From contig CAINDA010000006.1 of the NCBI GenBank assembly GCA_903847205.1, positions 1 to 64,000 on the forward strand: a stretch of DNA of 64,000 nt, written 5' to 3'. The DNA is from an uncultured Bacteroidota bacterium (GTDB lineage Bacteria; Bacteroidota; Bacteroidia; 2-12-FULL-35-15). The position numbers were made by a program, and so were the translations under genes. The first letter of the stretch is position 1. Every line of letters starts with the position of its first letter. Positions 27,726-37,233 of the stretch are shown here, piece after piece. The notes below the pieces were generated by a model. The model had not been told where the DNA came from. It did not search any database and saw nothing but the letters and a program-made list of their open reading frames with translations.

Positions 27726-30362
27726 TTACTTTATCTGCAGCCAGTTAGTGCCGTCAGAAATAATTTCAATGCTGCTGTTTGTTCCAACAGTAGTGGTCGC
27801 TATACCGCTCAGATTATTATAACTCCCTATGGTTACAGTCTGCGCGCTCCGGTTTACGATAATATATCTTCTGTTCGCGACACCGCTTGCTGCAGGCAGA
27901 GTAAGTGTAATTGGTGATGATGGAGCTGCATACCAAACTTCTGCCGTATTATCTAAAGTTGTATTGGCTGTAATAGTCTTGATTTTGGTACTAATTGCTC
28001 CATTCACATCCAAACTGCTAAGCGGGGCAGAAATTCCGATACCCACATTTGCACTATTGCCCAATACCAAACTATTGCTGGCACTTACAATAGCATTGTA
28101 GCCTATAGCGGTTGCATTGCTAAGGGATCCAGATGCCACATCAGCATAGTTTCCGAGAGCTGTATTGCCATTTCCTGATATGTTGGATTGAAGCGCATTA
28201 ACTCCACTAGCAGTATTGCTGCTTCCAAAGGTGTTGGAATAAAGCGCAGAATAACCATTGGCAGTATTTTGAGTTCCTGAGATGTTGGAGTAAAGAGCTA
28301 GGTTCGCATTGGCGGTATTTTGAGTTCCTATTGTATTGGAATAAAGAGCCGAACTTCCATTGGCGGTATTTTGGTTTCCAGTAGAATTGCTATAAAGCGC
28401 AAGTACACCATTTGCCGTATTAGAGTTTCCCGTAGAGTTAAAAAGAAGCGAACTTGCTCCATTTGCAGTATTATTGTATCCTGTTGTGTTAAAAGTAAGT
28501 GAATTATTTCCAGAAGCGGTATTCGAGTATCCCGATGTGTTGGAATTAAGAGCACTTTGTCCATTAGCAGTATTCTGGGAACCTGTTGTGTTGGAATAAA
28601 GAGCCAAAGCTCCATTGGCAGTATTATTGCCTCCTGTTGAGTTTGACCACAATGTTTGATACCCGATTGCTGTATTATTGTTTCCAGTATTTGCTGAAGG
28701 AGCAGCGGAGCCTCTTAATGCTTCAAAACCAATGGCAACATTGTAATTGGTGAAAGCTGAAGCACTATTGTTGGTATAACGCATTGCATTGTAACCTATA
28801 GCAGTGGCATTACTTCCAGCTATATTTGAACTAAGAGAATATGCACCCTCCGCTGTATTGCTGCTTCCGGTGTAAGTGCCATTAGCTCCGCTGCCATTGG
28901 CAGTATTGTAGCTTCCGGTGGTGTTGTTAGAAAGTGCCGAATTTCCGCTGGCAGTGTTCTGGCCCCCTGTTGTATTACTAAAAAGTGCATAATTTCCATT
29001 AGCGGTATTAAAGTCCCCAGTTGTATTGGAATAAAGTGCCTGAGATCCAATGGCGCTATTCCAGCCTCCAGTGGTGTTTGACCAAATCGGCTGATACCCA
29101 ATACCAGTGTTATTGTTTCCTGTATTCGCGGCAGCAGTTAAAGAGCCTCTTATCGCTTCATAACCAACTGCAACGTTAAAATTATTAAAAGAAGATGAAG
29201 AGTTGTTTGAATACTGCATAGCGTTTTTTCCAAAAGCAGTAGCATTGTTTCCAGCAACATTGGAATAAAGTGCCAACTCTCCATTGGCGGTATTAGCGTT
29301 TCCCGTTGTATTGGAACGAAGGGCATTTATACCTACAGCTGTATTATCGGAACCGGTAGTATTGGAAAAAAGTGCTCCTGCCCCGTAAGCTGTATTGGCA
29401 GCGCCCGTAGTGTTTGTGTTTCCCGAAACATAACCAAAGAATGTGTTATTTAAATTCGGATCTATCCTGCCGGCTTTTACCCCAAAAACTCTTATATTCA
29501 AAGGTATGTTATCAATAGTGCCGATAAAACTGGTTGCATCAACTGTACCTGTATTTCCGGTAAGCGACCATGCATTTAAAGCGCCATCTGCGCCCGTAGC
29601 ACCAGTTGAACCCGTATAACCAGTGCTGCCGGTTGTTCCTGTTGCTCCATTAATACCATTTGTTCCCGTGGCTCCTGTAGAACCGTTTAAACCAGTTGTT
29701 CCCGTTGCCCCGGTTGAACCGTTAGTTCCAGTTGTGCCTGTGGCTCCAGTAGTACCATTTACTCCGATTGTTCCAGTCGCACCTGTTGAACCGTTAGTTC
29801 CAACTGTTCCTGTGGATCCGGTAGTACCATTTACTCCTATTGTTCCGGTTGCGCCGGTCGATCCGTTAGTTCCATTTGTGCCTGTGGATCCTGTTGCACC
29901 GTTGGCTCCGATTGTTCCTGTACTTCCGGTTACGCCATTTGTACCTGCGCCATTTCCGCTATTTTGTGAATAAAGAGCATAAGGTACAGAAAGAAGCTGC
30001 GCTGTTCCCATCAAAGCGAAGGTGCTGCCGCCTGCTTCGTCGAACTCTATTTTTACATAGTAATTATTGGTTCCCCAGCTGATAGAGGAAAAATTACCAG
30101 ATACTAATGTGCCTGCTCCAATATTTAAATTAGCCAGTCCGAATTGATTGGTAGTCGCCGTCTGCGTTTCAGTATAAACATTCGCTCCTGATGAACTGCC
30201 CTGCAATATGCTGATGCGAAATGAAACACTGTGATTTGCTAAAGTATTTCCAGCATTATCACGTACGACTGCTTGATATTTGAATGCCTGGGGTGCCTGC
30301 GCAAAACTTTGGCTCATTGATAATAACAATAATGCAGATAGAATTGTAATTGTTTTTTTCAT
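27726..30362 (-). CDS. Secreted collagen-like / NTxxG-repeat surface protein, 878 aa
   Basis: The signal peptide (1-22) precedes a conserved Bacteroidota head domain (23-132: [21 protein letters not shown] ... [11 protein letters not shown]). Residues about 136-262 are uninterrupted Gly-X-Y triplets dominated by Thr, Asn, Ser and Ala with no proline ([16 protein letters not shown]). About 300-760 is a run of roughly 23-residue repeats of the form SNTTGSxNTAxGxxAL, reminiscent of left-handed beta-roll head repeats of YadA-type adhesins and phage tail fibres. The C-terminal 110 residues form a compact cap ([21 protein letters not shown] ...). The expected structure is a trimeric fibre on the cell surface, which is inference. 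No Por sorting domain is evident at the end. Confidence 0.85.
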   Translation of the reverse strand: MKKTITILSALLLLSMSQSFAQAPQAFKYQAVVRDNAGNTLANHSVSFRISILQGSSSGANVYTETQTATTNQFGLANLNIGAGTLVSGNFSSISWGTNNYYVKIEFDEAGGSTFALMGTAQLLSVPYALYSQNSGNGAGTNGVTGSTGTIGANGATGSTGTNGTNGSTGATGTIGVNGTTGSTGTVGTNGSTGATGTIGVNGTTGATGTTGTNGSTGATGTTGLNGSTGATGTNGINGATGTTGSTGYTGSTGATGADGALNAWSLTGNTGTVDATSFIGTIDNIPLNIRVFGVKAGRIDPNLNNTFFGYVSGNTNTTGAANTAYGAGALFSNTTGSDNTAVGINALRSNTTGNANTANGELALYSNVAGNNATAFGKNAMQYSNNSSSSFNNFNVAVGYEAIRGSLTAAANTGNNNTGIGYQPIWSNTTGGWNSAIGSQALYSNTTGDFNTANGNYALFSNTTGGQNTASGNSALSNNTTGSYNTANGSGANGTYTGSSNTAEGAYSLSSNIAGSNATAIGYNAMRYTNNSASAFTNYNVAIGFEALRGSAAPSANTGNNNTAIGYQTLWSNSTGGNNTANGALALYSNTTGSQNTANGQSALNSNTSGYSNTASGNNSLTFNTTGYNNTANGASSLLFNSTGNSNTANGVLALYSNSTGNQNTANGSSALYSNTIGTQNTANANLALYSNISGTQNTANGYSALYSNTFGSSNTASGVNALQSNISGNGNTALGNYADVASGSLSNATAIGYNAIVSASNSLVLGNSANVGIGISAPLSSLDVNGAISTKIKTITANTTLDNTAEVWYAAPSSPITLTLPAASGVANRRYIIVNRSAQTVTIGSYNNLSGIATTTVGTNSSIEIISDGTNWLQIK

Positions 30363-30398
30363 AAATCGTAATGTAAAATTATTTTTGGTTAATCTGGT

Positions 30399-30884
30399 TT
30401 AATTAGTTTTTTGCAATTTGAATATTTTTACTAAAGTATTATCGTCATCATATACTTTTAGTATATACGCACTGTTTGAATATTCTGAAATATTCAATTG
30501 AACTGTATTTTGGAATATTTCGGAATGAACCAGCTTTCCTGAAATATCAAATAAGTCAACTTTCAGTTTTCTTAAAGACGCTGATACTGTTTTGATATTT
30601 AAGAATGCGGAAGCTGGATTCGGATAAATAAACACAGAAATTGCGCTATTGGTATTTTCATCAAGGGAAGTTGTTATTGTAAACTTGTTTTGCTGAAATC
30701 CTTGAGTGAGGATGTTATTGGAATTTGAATATGTTTCGGTGATACATTCTCCGATTGTCCAGCTTAAACTATTATTAACATTTGAAAAATAGTCACCGGA
30801 GGTTGCTAATACCTCAGGCGAAAGCGTTTGGCTCAGTCCTATATAATGCAAAAGGATACTAAATAATAGTAATGTCTGCTTCAT
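30399..30884 (-). CDS. Small secreted protein with type IX sorting domain, 161 aa
   Basis: Signal peptide MKQTLLLFSILLHYIGLSQ, then a short conserved stretch LATSGDYFSNVNNSLSWTIGECITETYSNSNNILTQGFQQ, which is frequently seen ahead of sorting domains in small Bacteroidota secreted proteins. The end is a type A Por sorting domain (VFIYPNPASAFLNIKT ... KLKVDLFDISGKLVHSE ... SAYILKVYDDDNTLVKIFKLQK). It stops 36 bp before the start of the collagen-like gene in the same direction, so the two are probably co-transcribed; it may be a partner or accessory surface protein. Confidence 0.82.
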   Translation of the reverse strand: MKQTLLLFSILLHYIGLSQTLSPEVLATSGDYFSNVNNSLSWTIGECITETYSNSNNILTQGFQQNKFTITTSLDENTNSAISVFIYPNPASAFLNIKTVSASLRKLKVDLFDISGKLVHSEIFQNTVQLNISEYSNSAYILKVYDDDNTLVKIFKLQKTN

Positions 30885-31231
30885 TGTTATCAGATTTTAG
30901 AAAATAAATTTCAGTTTCAAACAAAAAAAATTTAAATTAATTCGATGTTGTTTTTGTTTTTAAAATTCAGCAAAGGTATAACATTTGACTTATGATGAAA
31001 TATTTCTTTTTATAGTTGAATGCTTTATTTTCTGTTATGAATTTTTCTATGTAAGAAAAAACTATTTGTAAAATATTTTCAACAAATTTTCTTCCTGAAG
31101 AAGAATCAGGTTTAAAAACATACAAACATATTTCCTAAACAGAAAGAAGGATACATGACCTCTTAATCATTGGGAGGAGGCTGATTTTCTATATTCTTCC
31201 TCGGCTGAAAAATATCAATTATCTTTATCCA
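30885..31231. other. Divergent intergenic region, no gene seen
   Basis: About 350 AT-rich bases separate the minus-strand surface-protein pair from tadA on the plus strand. It must hold both promoters, but I cannot pick them with confidence. A small hairpin (TTCTTCCTGAAGAAGAA, near 31089-31105) is visible. Confidence 0.45.
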
Positions 31232-31771
31232 ATGGAAACAGCTGTTTTTTCTGATGAATATTTTATGCAGGAAGCATTAAAGGAAGCTAAAAAAGCCTTC
31301 GATGCCGATGAAGTACCTGTAGGAGCGGTTGTTGTATGCAGCAATAAAATTATTGCCCGATGCCATAATTTGACTGAACTTTTAAATGATGTTACAGCTC
31401 ATGCTGAAATGCAGGCTATTACATCTGCTTCCAATTTTTTGAACGGGAAATATTTGAATGAATGCACACTTTACGTAACACTCGAACCTTGTGTAATGTG
31501 TGCAGGAGCAATTGCCTGGGCACAGCTTGGAAGACTGGTTTATGGAGCACCGGATACTAAACGCGGTTTTAATTTATTAAGTCCACAAAAAAATATCGGC
31601 ATATCTGAGACGCAGATGCTGCAGTCAGATGAAGTAAAATCAGAAAAAAATAATTTAACTCACAAAAGCAAGTCGTATCAGTTGCTGCATCCTAAAACGA
31701 TAGTAAAATCGGGAGTGCTAGAAGATGAGTGTGCTCTTTTAATGAAGACATTTTTTCAGAAAAAACGGTGA
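31232..31771 (+). CDS. tadA: tRNA-specific adenosine deaminase-like protein, 179 aa
   Basis: This is a cytidine/deoxycytidylate deaminase fold with the zinc and proton-transfer motif HAE at 57-59 and PCVMC at 86-90. It is the TadA type, which converts the wobble adenosine of tRNA-Arg(ACG) to inosine. AGAIAWAQLGRLVYGAPDTKRG follows as in TadA. The C-terminal part is unusual: about 35 residues (NIGISETQMLQSDEVKSEKNNLTHKSKSYQLL) stand between the core and the last helix, where most TadA proteins have a short link. Length 179 aa against the usual 150-165. Monocistronic. A guanine-deaminase-like role cannot be excluded. Confidence 0.88.
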   Translation: METAVFSDEYFMQEALKEAKKAFDADEVPVGAVVVCSNKIIARCHNLTELLNDVTAHAEMQAITSASNFLNGKYLNECTLYVTLEPCVMCAGAIAWAQLGRLVYGAPDTKRGFNLLSPQKNIGISETQMLQSDEVKSEKNNLTHKSKSYQLLHPKTIVKSGVLEDECALLMKTFFQKKR

Positions 31772-31917
31772 AATTATACTTATGTACCGATTTGATGATG
31801 TGCTGATATACCAATTCGCTGTTGCGGTTATGTGATAAATTGATAATACCGTAATATTTCAATGCGCCGATTTGGAATAATTTAATTCGTCTGCTTTCAA
31901 ATTAATTTAACGGATTT

Positions 31918-32508
31918 TTATTTAAGAATTTTTGCAATTGTTTTTAAAATAATTTTAAAGTCAGTAACAATGCCTTGTTCGGCGATGTATTTAAGATTCA
32001 ATTTTAATTTGGCCGGCATAATTTCATTTATGTAAACCTGCTCCGGGTTTTCTGCTTTACCTAACAATTCATTTTCATTACTGTATTCAATGCTTGCATA
32101 ATCAGTAATACCGGGCTTTACAGTGAGTACCTTCTTTTGTTCATTGTTGTATAAATTTACATACCTCTGAACTTCCGGACGCGGACCAACTAAACTCATA
32201 TCGCCAAGCAAAACATTAATCAATTGGGGCAGCTCATCAATTTTATACTTGCGGATAAAATAGCCCATCCTGGTAATACGGCTGTCTCTGCCTCCTATAG
32301 TGAGCAGCCCGTTTTTATCAGCGTTGGTGCGCATAGAACGAAATTTGAACAGCAGAAAAATGCGGCTGTCCTTCCCTACCCTTTCCTGTTTATAAAAAAT
32401 TCCGCCGCTCGAATCTATCATAACCATTAAAGCAATAATGATGAAGAATGGGAGGAGTATTAATAATCCAATGAGAGAAAAAAATATATCGAATATCCGC
32501 TTTAGCAT
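31918..32508 (-). CDS. Initiating sugar-phosphate transferase (small PGT), 196 aa
   Basis: This is a monotopic phosphoglycosyltransferase of the PglC/WbaP C-terminal type. An N-terminal hydrophobic re-entrant helix (LKRIFDIFFSLIGLLILLPFFIIIALMVMID) is followed by the catalytic core FKFRSMRTNAD, KIDELPQLINVLLGDMSLVGPRPE and KPGITDYASIEY. It moves a sugar-1-phosphate from UDP-sugar to undecaprenyl phosphate at the inner membrane, starting the glycan repeat unit. It is the last gene of the polysaccharide cluster in transcription order, next to a DegT-type aminotransferase, a pairing also seen in bacillosamine-type pathways. Sugar specificity is not readable. Confidence 0.9.
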   Translation of the reverse strand: MLKRIFDIFFSLIGLLILLPFFIIIALMVMIDSSGGIFYKQERVGKDSRIFLLFKFRSMRTNADKNGLLTIGGRDSRITRMGYFIRKYKIDELPQLINVLLGDMSLVGPRPEVQRYVNLYNNEQKKVLTVKPGITDYASIEYSNENELLGKAENPEQVYINEIMPAKLKLNLKYIAEQGIVTDFKIILKTIAKILK

Positions 32509-32608
32509 TTTTATTTTTTCGTGTTAAAAAAATCATCCACCTGAAGCACACAATCTATCGCTCCCCCCTTCTCTTTCACTTGCTGCCCTCAAGGAGGACA
32601 ATTCATAA

Positions 32609-33820
32609 TTATGCAATTACTTTTTCTACCGACTTTATGACTGCATCAATAACTGTTTTCACCATTTCATCCGTCAAATCATAAAATATGGGCAAAGAAA
32701 TTTCGCGGGAATAATTATCAAACGTTACGGGATAATTTTTTATATCGAAGCCTTTATTTTTATAAAAACTCATCATAGGAATTGGAATAAAATGAACGTT
32801 CACCGAAACATCATAATCAAATATTTCTTTGATGATTGCATCACGCTGCGCTTCGGTGATTCCTTTGATCCGCAGGGCATATAGATGATAGCAGGTTTCT
32901 ATCTCAAATTCTGATTTTAAAACCGGCACCTGCGCCCAGCTGTACTTTGAAAATGCTGCAGAATATTTTGTACAGATACTTTTCCGTTTCGGCAACGTAT
33001 CATTATCATACCGCTCCAACTCAACAATACCAATTGCTGCAGTAATGTCTGTCATGTTGCATTTATAACCTGCTTCAACAACGTCATAGCGCCAGTTGCC
33101 TTTCTGTGTTTTGGCGAGAGCATCTTTATCCTGTCCGTGAAGGGTTTTAACGCAGAGTTCTTTATAAATTTTTTCATTATCAAAGGGTATCGGCAGGTTT
33201 AATGAAACAGCACCGCCTTCTGCAGTTGTTAAATTTTTAACAGCATGAAATGAAAAAACAGAAACATCGGTTAATGAACCGGCTCTTTTCCCTTTGTACC
33301 ATGCCCCGAATGAGTGGGCAGAGTCAGATAAAATCAGAATGCGTTCAAGCATCTTCTGCTCTTGAGTATCAGGAGAAAATTTATTTTTATGTTTTAAAAC
33401 TAAAGCATTCAATTCATCATAGCTGCAAGGGTAACCGCCAAAGTCAACAGGCATAATTACTTTCGTTTTAGAAGTAATGGCTTTTTCGATATTGCTAACT
33501 GAGATATTAAAATCTGACGCGTTAACGTCAACAAAAACAGGCGTTGCACCGCAGTGCATTACAACATTTGCAGTTGCAGAATAAGTATAAGCAGGCAGAA
33601 TAACTTCATCGCCTTCTTTTACACCAAACCAGCGCAGCATTATTTCGAGCCCGGCAGTTGCGCTGTTCAAGCACAGTACAGACTGAGTGCCGCAGTACTG
33701 CGCTAATTGTTTTTCAAACAGTTTGGTGCGCGGCCCTGTTGTAATCCAGCCTGACTGAAGCACTTTTGTAACTTCATCAATTATTTTTTTGTCGATATGA
33801 GGCGGTGAAAATGGTATCAT
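32609..33820 (-). CDS. DegT/DnrJ/EryC1-family sugar aminotransferase, 403 aa
   Basis: A PLP-dependent aminotransferase that converts a keto nucleotide-sugar to an amino sugar. Typical features are the N-terminal MIPFSPPHIDKKIIDEV, GTQSVLCLNSATAGLEI (phosphate contact), VDFGGYPCSYDELNAL, LSDSAHSFGAWYKG, and the Schiff-base lysine in FSFHAVKNLTTAEGGAV. The start at 33820 leaves 2 bp after the stop of the upstream polymerase gene, so translation is likely coupled; the frame's longer extension would overlap that gene. It is the second aminotransferase of the cluster besides the fdtB-like gene, pointing to two amino sugars in the repeat unit or to a 4-amino sugar at its base. Confidence 0.9.
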   Translation of the reverse strand: MIPFSPPHIDKKIIDEVTKVLQSGWITTGPRTKLFEKQLAQYCGTQSVLCLNSATAGLEIMLRWFGVKEGDEVILPAYTYSATANVVMHCGATPVFVDVNASDFNISVSNIEKAITSKTKVIMPVDFGGYPCSYDELNALVLKHKNKFSPDTQEQKMLERILILSDSAHSFGAWYKGKRAGSLTDVSVFSFHAVKNLTTAEGGAVSLNLPIPFDNEKIYKELCVKTLHGQDKDALAKTQKGNWRYDVVEAGYKCNMTDITAAIGIVELERYDNDTLPKRKSICTKYSAAFSKYSWAQVPVLKSEFEIETCYHLYALRIKGITEAQRDAIIKEIFDYDVSVNVHFIPIPMMSFYKNKGFDIKNYPVTFDNYSREISLPIFYDLTDEMVKTVIDAVIKSVEKVIA

Positions 33821-33822
33821 AA

Positions 33823-35115
33823 TTATTTTTTTGAGATTTGAGACTGGGGGTTCAAAGATGGTAATGTAAAACAAAGCAATGTATAAAAGAAGGCATAAAA
33901 GATAACACCTTCCTGCCTTTCGAGCATGGATTCAAATAAAAAATTAATTCCGACAACAATAATAAACGAAGCAAACAGCATTGTTTTCTCATGGTATGAA
34001 AAATACAAAGGAACAGCAAAACAAAGCAGCAAAACAAAAAAACCAATAAAACCCAATGCAATAAAGGTGTTCAAATATTGATTATGAGAATTTAATTTAT
34101 TTTCATATTCGTATGTCATTCCTTTTTCTTTGTACTTTTCTAACATAGTATCCTTTGCATCACCTGTACCTACACCAATCCAAAAATTATTTTTAATAAT
34201 ATCGATTGCTGCTTTCCATACTAATATTCTGCTTCCCGTACCATCACTACTTGTTGTTATTTTTTTGTTATCATCCCCGCTTCCTTTTATTGCTTCTGTT
34301 ATTATTGATAATTTGGGGATTCGTGTTAAAAAACGCGGAGTAAAATAAATATTCAAAAATGAAAACAAGCCGATTATCATTACAAGCATGGCCATGGTCT
34401 GTACAATTTTCTTTTTTAATACAAGCCATCTTGAAAAATAAAGAACGAATAAAATCAATCCTATCCAGCCGGCTTTAGAACTCAATAACATAATAAATAT
34501 TACGAATAAAAAAATTGCAGCAATCCATTTCCAATTTAATTTTAACTCGCCTGCATTTATCAAATGAACTATAGACATCAATGCAAAAACATTATACAAT
34601 GCGAGATAACTGGGATGAAAAAATACTGAGAGCTGCGTATAATAAAAATTGCTTGCTCCCAGATCGTAGGGCACGCCGTATAAAACAACATATACCGGCT
34701 TCGCAAAACAATAAAATGCCCAGCCTAAACGAAAAACAGAACTTATGATTGAACCGTAAATAAAGAGTTTCAAGTATTTATTCAGGTTGATTTTTGTGAC
34801 TTCAGCATAAGGAGAAAAAACAAGGGGAAATATTAAAAAGGATAATTTTGTTTCAACTGTCTGCGATGCGTCTTTGGTATTGGCAGAATAAAGCATACCT
34901 GCTAAATACAGCAGGTATAGCAAGATCATCATCTGCAAAGACGGATTCTTTACAATGTTTTTAAATCCCTGCAGAATTAATTTAGGAGCGCAGAGCCAAT
35001 TAACCGTTAACAAAACTATTAACGGAGGAAGTATATCAGGATAAGCGGTAAGTAAAAAACAAATAAGTCCGGTAAGGAATATATGTGCCTTTTCATTAAA
35101 TTTAAGCAGCGTCAT
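33823..35115 (-). CDS. O-antigen ligase/polymerase family membrane protein, 430 aa
   Basis: About ten to twelve hydrophobic segments, with a large periplasmic loop in the second half (SIITEAIKGSGDDNKKITTSSDGTGSRILVWKAA) followed by SHNQYLNTFIALGFIGFFVLLL, the signature stretch of the Wzy_C/RfaL family. It either polymerises lipid-linked repeat units or ligates the chain to lipid A core in the inner membrane, facing the periplasm. A second polymerase candidate lies at 45082. The two cannot be told apart by sequence alone, but the SHNxYL motif here favours a ligase-family member. Confidence 0.85.
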   Translation of the reverse strand: MTLLKFNEKAHIFLTGLICFLLTAYPDILPPLIVLLTVNWLCAPKLILQGFKNIVKNPSLQMMILLYLLYLAGMLYSANTKDASQTVETKLSFLIFPLVFSPYAEVTKINLNKYLKLFIYGSIISSVFRLGWAFYCFAKPVYVVLYGVPYDLGASNFYYTQLSVFFHPSYLALYNVFALMSIVHLINAGELKLNWKWIAAIFLFVIFIMLLSSKAGWIGLILFVLYFSRWLVLKKKIVQTMAMLVMIIGLFSFLNIYFTPRFLTRIPKLSIITEAIKGSGDDNKKITTSSDGTGSRILVWKAAIDIIKNNFWIGVGTGDAKDTMLEKYKEKGMTYEYENKLNSHNQYLNTFIALGFIGFFVLLLCFAVPLYFSYHEKTMLFASFIIVVGINFLFESMLERQEGVIFYAFFYTLLCFTLPSLNPQSQISKK

Positions 35116-35216
35116 TTTAGGAGGTTATATATTTTACCGGTTATTAATATTATCGATTATGGTTTTATCACAAATATATTCTAATTAAAAATTCAGAATA
35201 TAATTATCTTTTAGTT

Positions 35217-35852
35217 TTAAGATTTTTTTTGCAGGAACTCCCTGATTGTTTCTTTATCAAAATAATTTTCCTGCACTAACTTTTCGCTGAAATATTTTTT
35301 ATCCAAATCAATTGTGCTTCCTTTAACAACGCCGGGGTTGCCAACCACAATTGAGAAATCGGGAACTGATTTATTTACTAATGTCCCGGCAGCTATCAGG
35401 CAGCCTTGACCTATGGTTACATTGGGCATAATAGATGCTTTTGCGCCGATAAAAGTATAAGCACCAATGTTTACTTCTCCTGTAAAATAGCCCATACGTT
35501 CGGACTGAGCTGTGTTAATATAATTTTCGCCATAGAGCCTGATTGCGATATGACTGCTATGTGTGAATATCCCCACCCAGGCACCAATCTGACAGCCCTC
35601 TCCTATCTTTACTTTATTGGAAGCATCAATGATAGAGTAATGCCAGATCCATACATTATCACCAATCTGAAGGTTTTCATCATTTAAAATTATTGCAGAT
35701 GATGAAACTCTTGTATGTTTTTTAAATTTCCCGTCAAACTTGCTGCGGTAACCATAAACCATAAATGGCCTGGAAAAGACGCTTAATAAATTTTGAATAA
35801 TTGAAATTATTCTTCCGAAAGGCGACAAATACAGGCGTTTTTTCAGCTCCAT
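35217..35852 (-). CDS. Left-handed beta-helix acyltransferase, 211 aa
   Basis: The isoleucine-patch hexapeptide repeats are visible from about residue 55 to 180 (LQIGDNVWIWHYSIIDASNKVKIGEGCQIGAWVGIFTHSS ... VNIGAYTFIGAKASIMPNVTIGQGCLIAAGTLVNKSVPDFSIVVGNP). His117-like residue HSSH probably serves as the catalytic base region. The enzyme class uses acetyl- or acyl-CoA to modify a hydroxyl or amino group of a sugar in the cytoplasm. The N-terminal 50 residues are basic and partly amphipathic, possibly for membrane association. Within the cluster it is likely to O- or N-acetylate a residue of the repeat unit. Confidence 0.85.
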   Translation of the reverse strand: MELKKRLYLSPFGRIISIIQNLLSVFSRPFMVYGYRSKFDGKFKKHTRVSSSAIILNDENLQIGDNVWIWHYSIIDASNKVKIGEGCQIGAWVGIFTHSSHIAIRLYGENYINTAQSERMGYFTGEVNIGAYTFIGAKASIMPNVTIGQGCLIAAGTLVNKSVPDFSIVVGNPGVVKGSTIDLDKKYFSEKLVQENYFDKETIREFLQKKS

Positions 35853-35919
35853 TTATATTAAATTTAGGCTAATGTGAAAAGAGTAAAAATTATATGAGTT
35901 CAATATTATATTATTTATT

Positions 35920-37128
35920 TTAATCTTTTTCAACTAATGATTCTTCGATAACCGCAATCACTTTTTCAAGATTAGCAGTTTTACTCAAGTTTTTTTGAGC
36001 AAATAATAATCCGTTTTCTCCAAACTTCTCCAGCTCTTCTTTAGGAAGATTTACAATGGATTTCATGCATTGTGATAATTGCTTTTTATCTTCAGACTCC
36101 ACTATAAAACCGCATCCAGCTTTCTTTATACAATCAGCAGTATCGCTGTTTTTATCAACACATGCAATAATTGTTTTTTTTGAAAACATATAAGCGGGAA
36201 GCTTTGATGGGATGGAACTTACTGAAGCGCCTTTTTTTAAAGGCAGTAAAAGTACATCAGCAAAGCTTTGTGTTTCCGGTACTTTCCCTTCGGGAACTGA
36301 CCAAAATTCGATTACTGCATTATTAATTTTTTTTGCTTTATTTTCTAAAGACTCCCTCATACTGCCTGAGCCGGCAATAACTAACCTGCAATTTTTTAAT
36401 TCAGCTTCTGCGAAAGCATCAATAAGCAGATCAATACCTGCAACCGGGCCGATATTTCCCATATACATAAATGTAAAAGCCCCTGCATTATCACTTTTCA
36501 AATTAGTCTTTTGCCGGAATTCAATAAAACTCTTTTCATCCTGCCAGTTTGGTATAACAGTGATTTTGCTGTTGTTTATTTTCCTTGATGCTGCCAGATA
36601 ATTTTTCATTTTTTCAGAAATTGCAATAATGCTGGATGCATTCCTAAGAATATATTTATCAATAAGCATCAATAAAAAAGCAAATAAAGATCTGATGAAC
36701 GGGATTTTACTTGTTAACGATTCGGGGTAAATATCCTGCACATGAATTATAACAGGGATTTTATTTTTTTTGGCAGCCTTTACCGTGTAGTACTGTGCCA
36801 ATAAGGGCCAGGTATTGGCATAAATAATTTTTATGTCAGAATTATTTTCGATAATATATTTATAACACTGCTTCCCGAAACTATAGCTTTCTTTAAACCT
36901 TCCAAATAAACTCGACTGAGGACAAGTATAGGAATCTGTTTGAATATGTCTAAAATTAAATTTTAGGCTCGCATCATTAAACTCAAAACCAAAGGGGCGT
37001 GTGGGTTTTGGAGAGATAACAGTAACTTCATGTTTTTCTGAAACCGTATTTGCAATGTCAAATGATAAGCTGGCAGATACAACGGGTTCAGGAGGAAAAA
37101 CAGCCGAAATTATTAACACTTTTTTCAT
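35920..37128 (-). CDS. Glycosyltransferase family 4 (WbuB-like), 402 aa
   Basis: A GT-B fold enzyme. The N-terminal acceptor half begins MKKVLIISAVFPPEPVVSASLSFDIANTVSEKHEVTVISPKPTRP. The C-terminal donor half has FTFMYMGNIGPVAGIDLLIDAFAEA, RLVIAGSGSMRESLE, FWSVPEGKVPETQSFADVLLLPL and PSKLPAYMFSKKTIIACVD, where the conserved Glu of EX7E is replaced by a Lys/Ala-rich stretch as in some WbuB relatives. It adds a sugar (often an N-acetyl-fucosamine type in the WbuB group) to the lipid-linked intermediate on the cytoplasmic face of the inner membrane. Confidence 0.87.
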   Translation of the reverse strand: MKKVLIISAVFPPEPVVSASLSFDIANTVSEKHEVTVISPKPTRPFGFEFNDASLKFNFRHIQTDSYTCPQSSLFGRFKESYSFGKQCYKYIIENNSDIKIIYANTWPLLAQYYTVKAAKKNKIPVIIHVQDIYPESLTSKIPFIRSLFAFLLMLIDKYILRNASSIIAISEKMKNYLAASRKINNSKITVIPNWQDEKSFIEFRQKTNLKSDNAGAFTFMYMGNIGPVAGIDLLIDAFAEAELKNCRLVIAGSGSMRESLENKAKKINNAVIEFWSVPEGKVPETQSFADVLLLPLKKGASVSSIPSKLPAYMFSKKTIIACVDKNSDTADCIKKAGCGFIVESEDKKQLSQCMKSIVNLPKEELEKFGENGLLFAQKNLSKTANLEKVIAVIEESLVEKD

Positions 37129-37233
37129 TTCAAATCTCTTTGCTGAAACCCCAAGGTATCAATAGATATTAGATGTATGCAGAAAATATGATTACGCATT
37201 TTAGTACTCATTGTATTGTGCTGAAAAGAATAT

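Noticed and set aside
29623-29973. Plus-strand Pro/Val-rich ORF
   Set aside because: It is the antisense shadow of the Gly-X-Thr triplets of the collagen-like gene.
31772-31917. Repeated CCGATTTG stretches after tadA
   Set aside because: Short, imperfect intergenic repetition with no hairpin or promoter logic.
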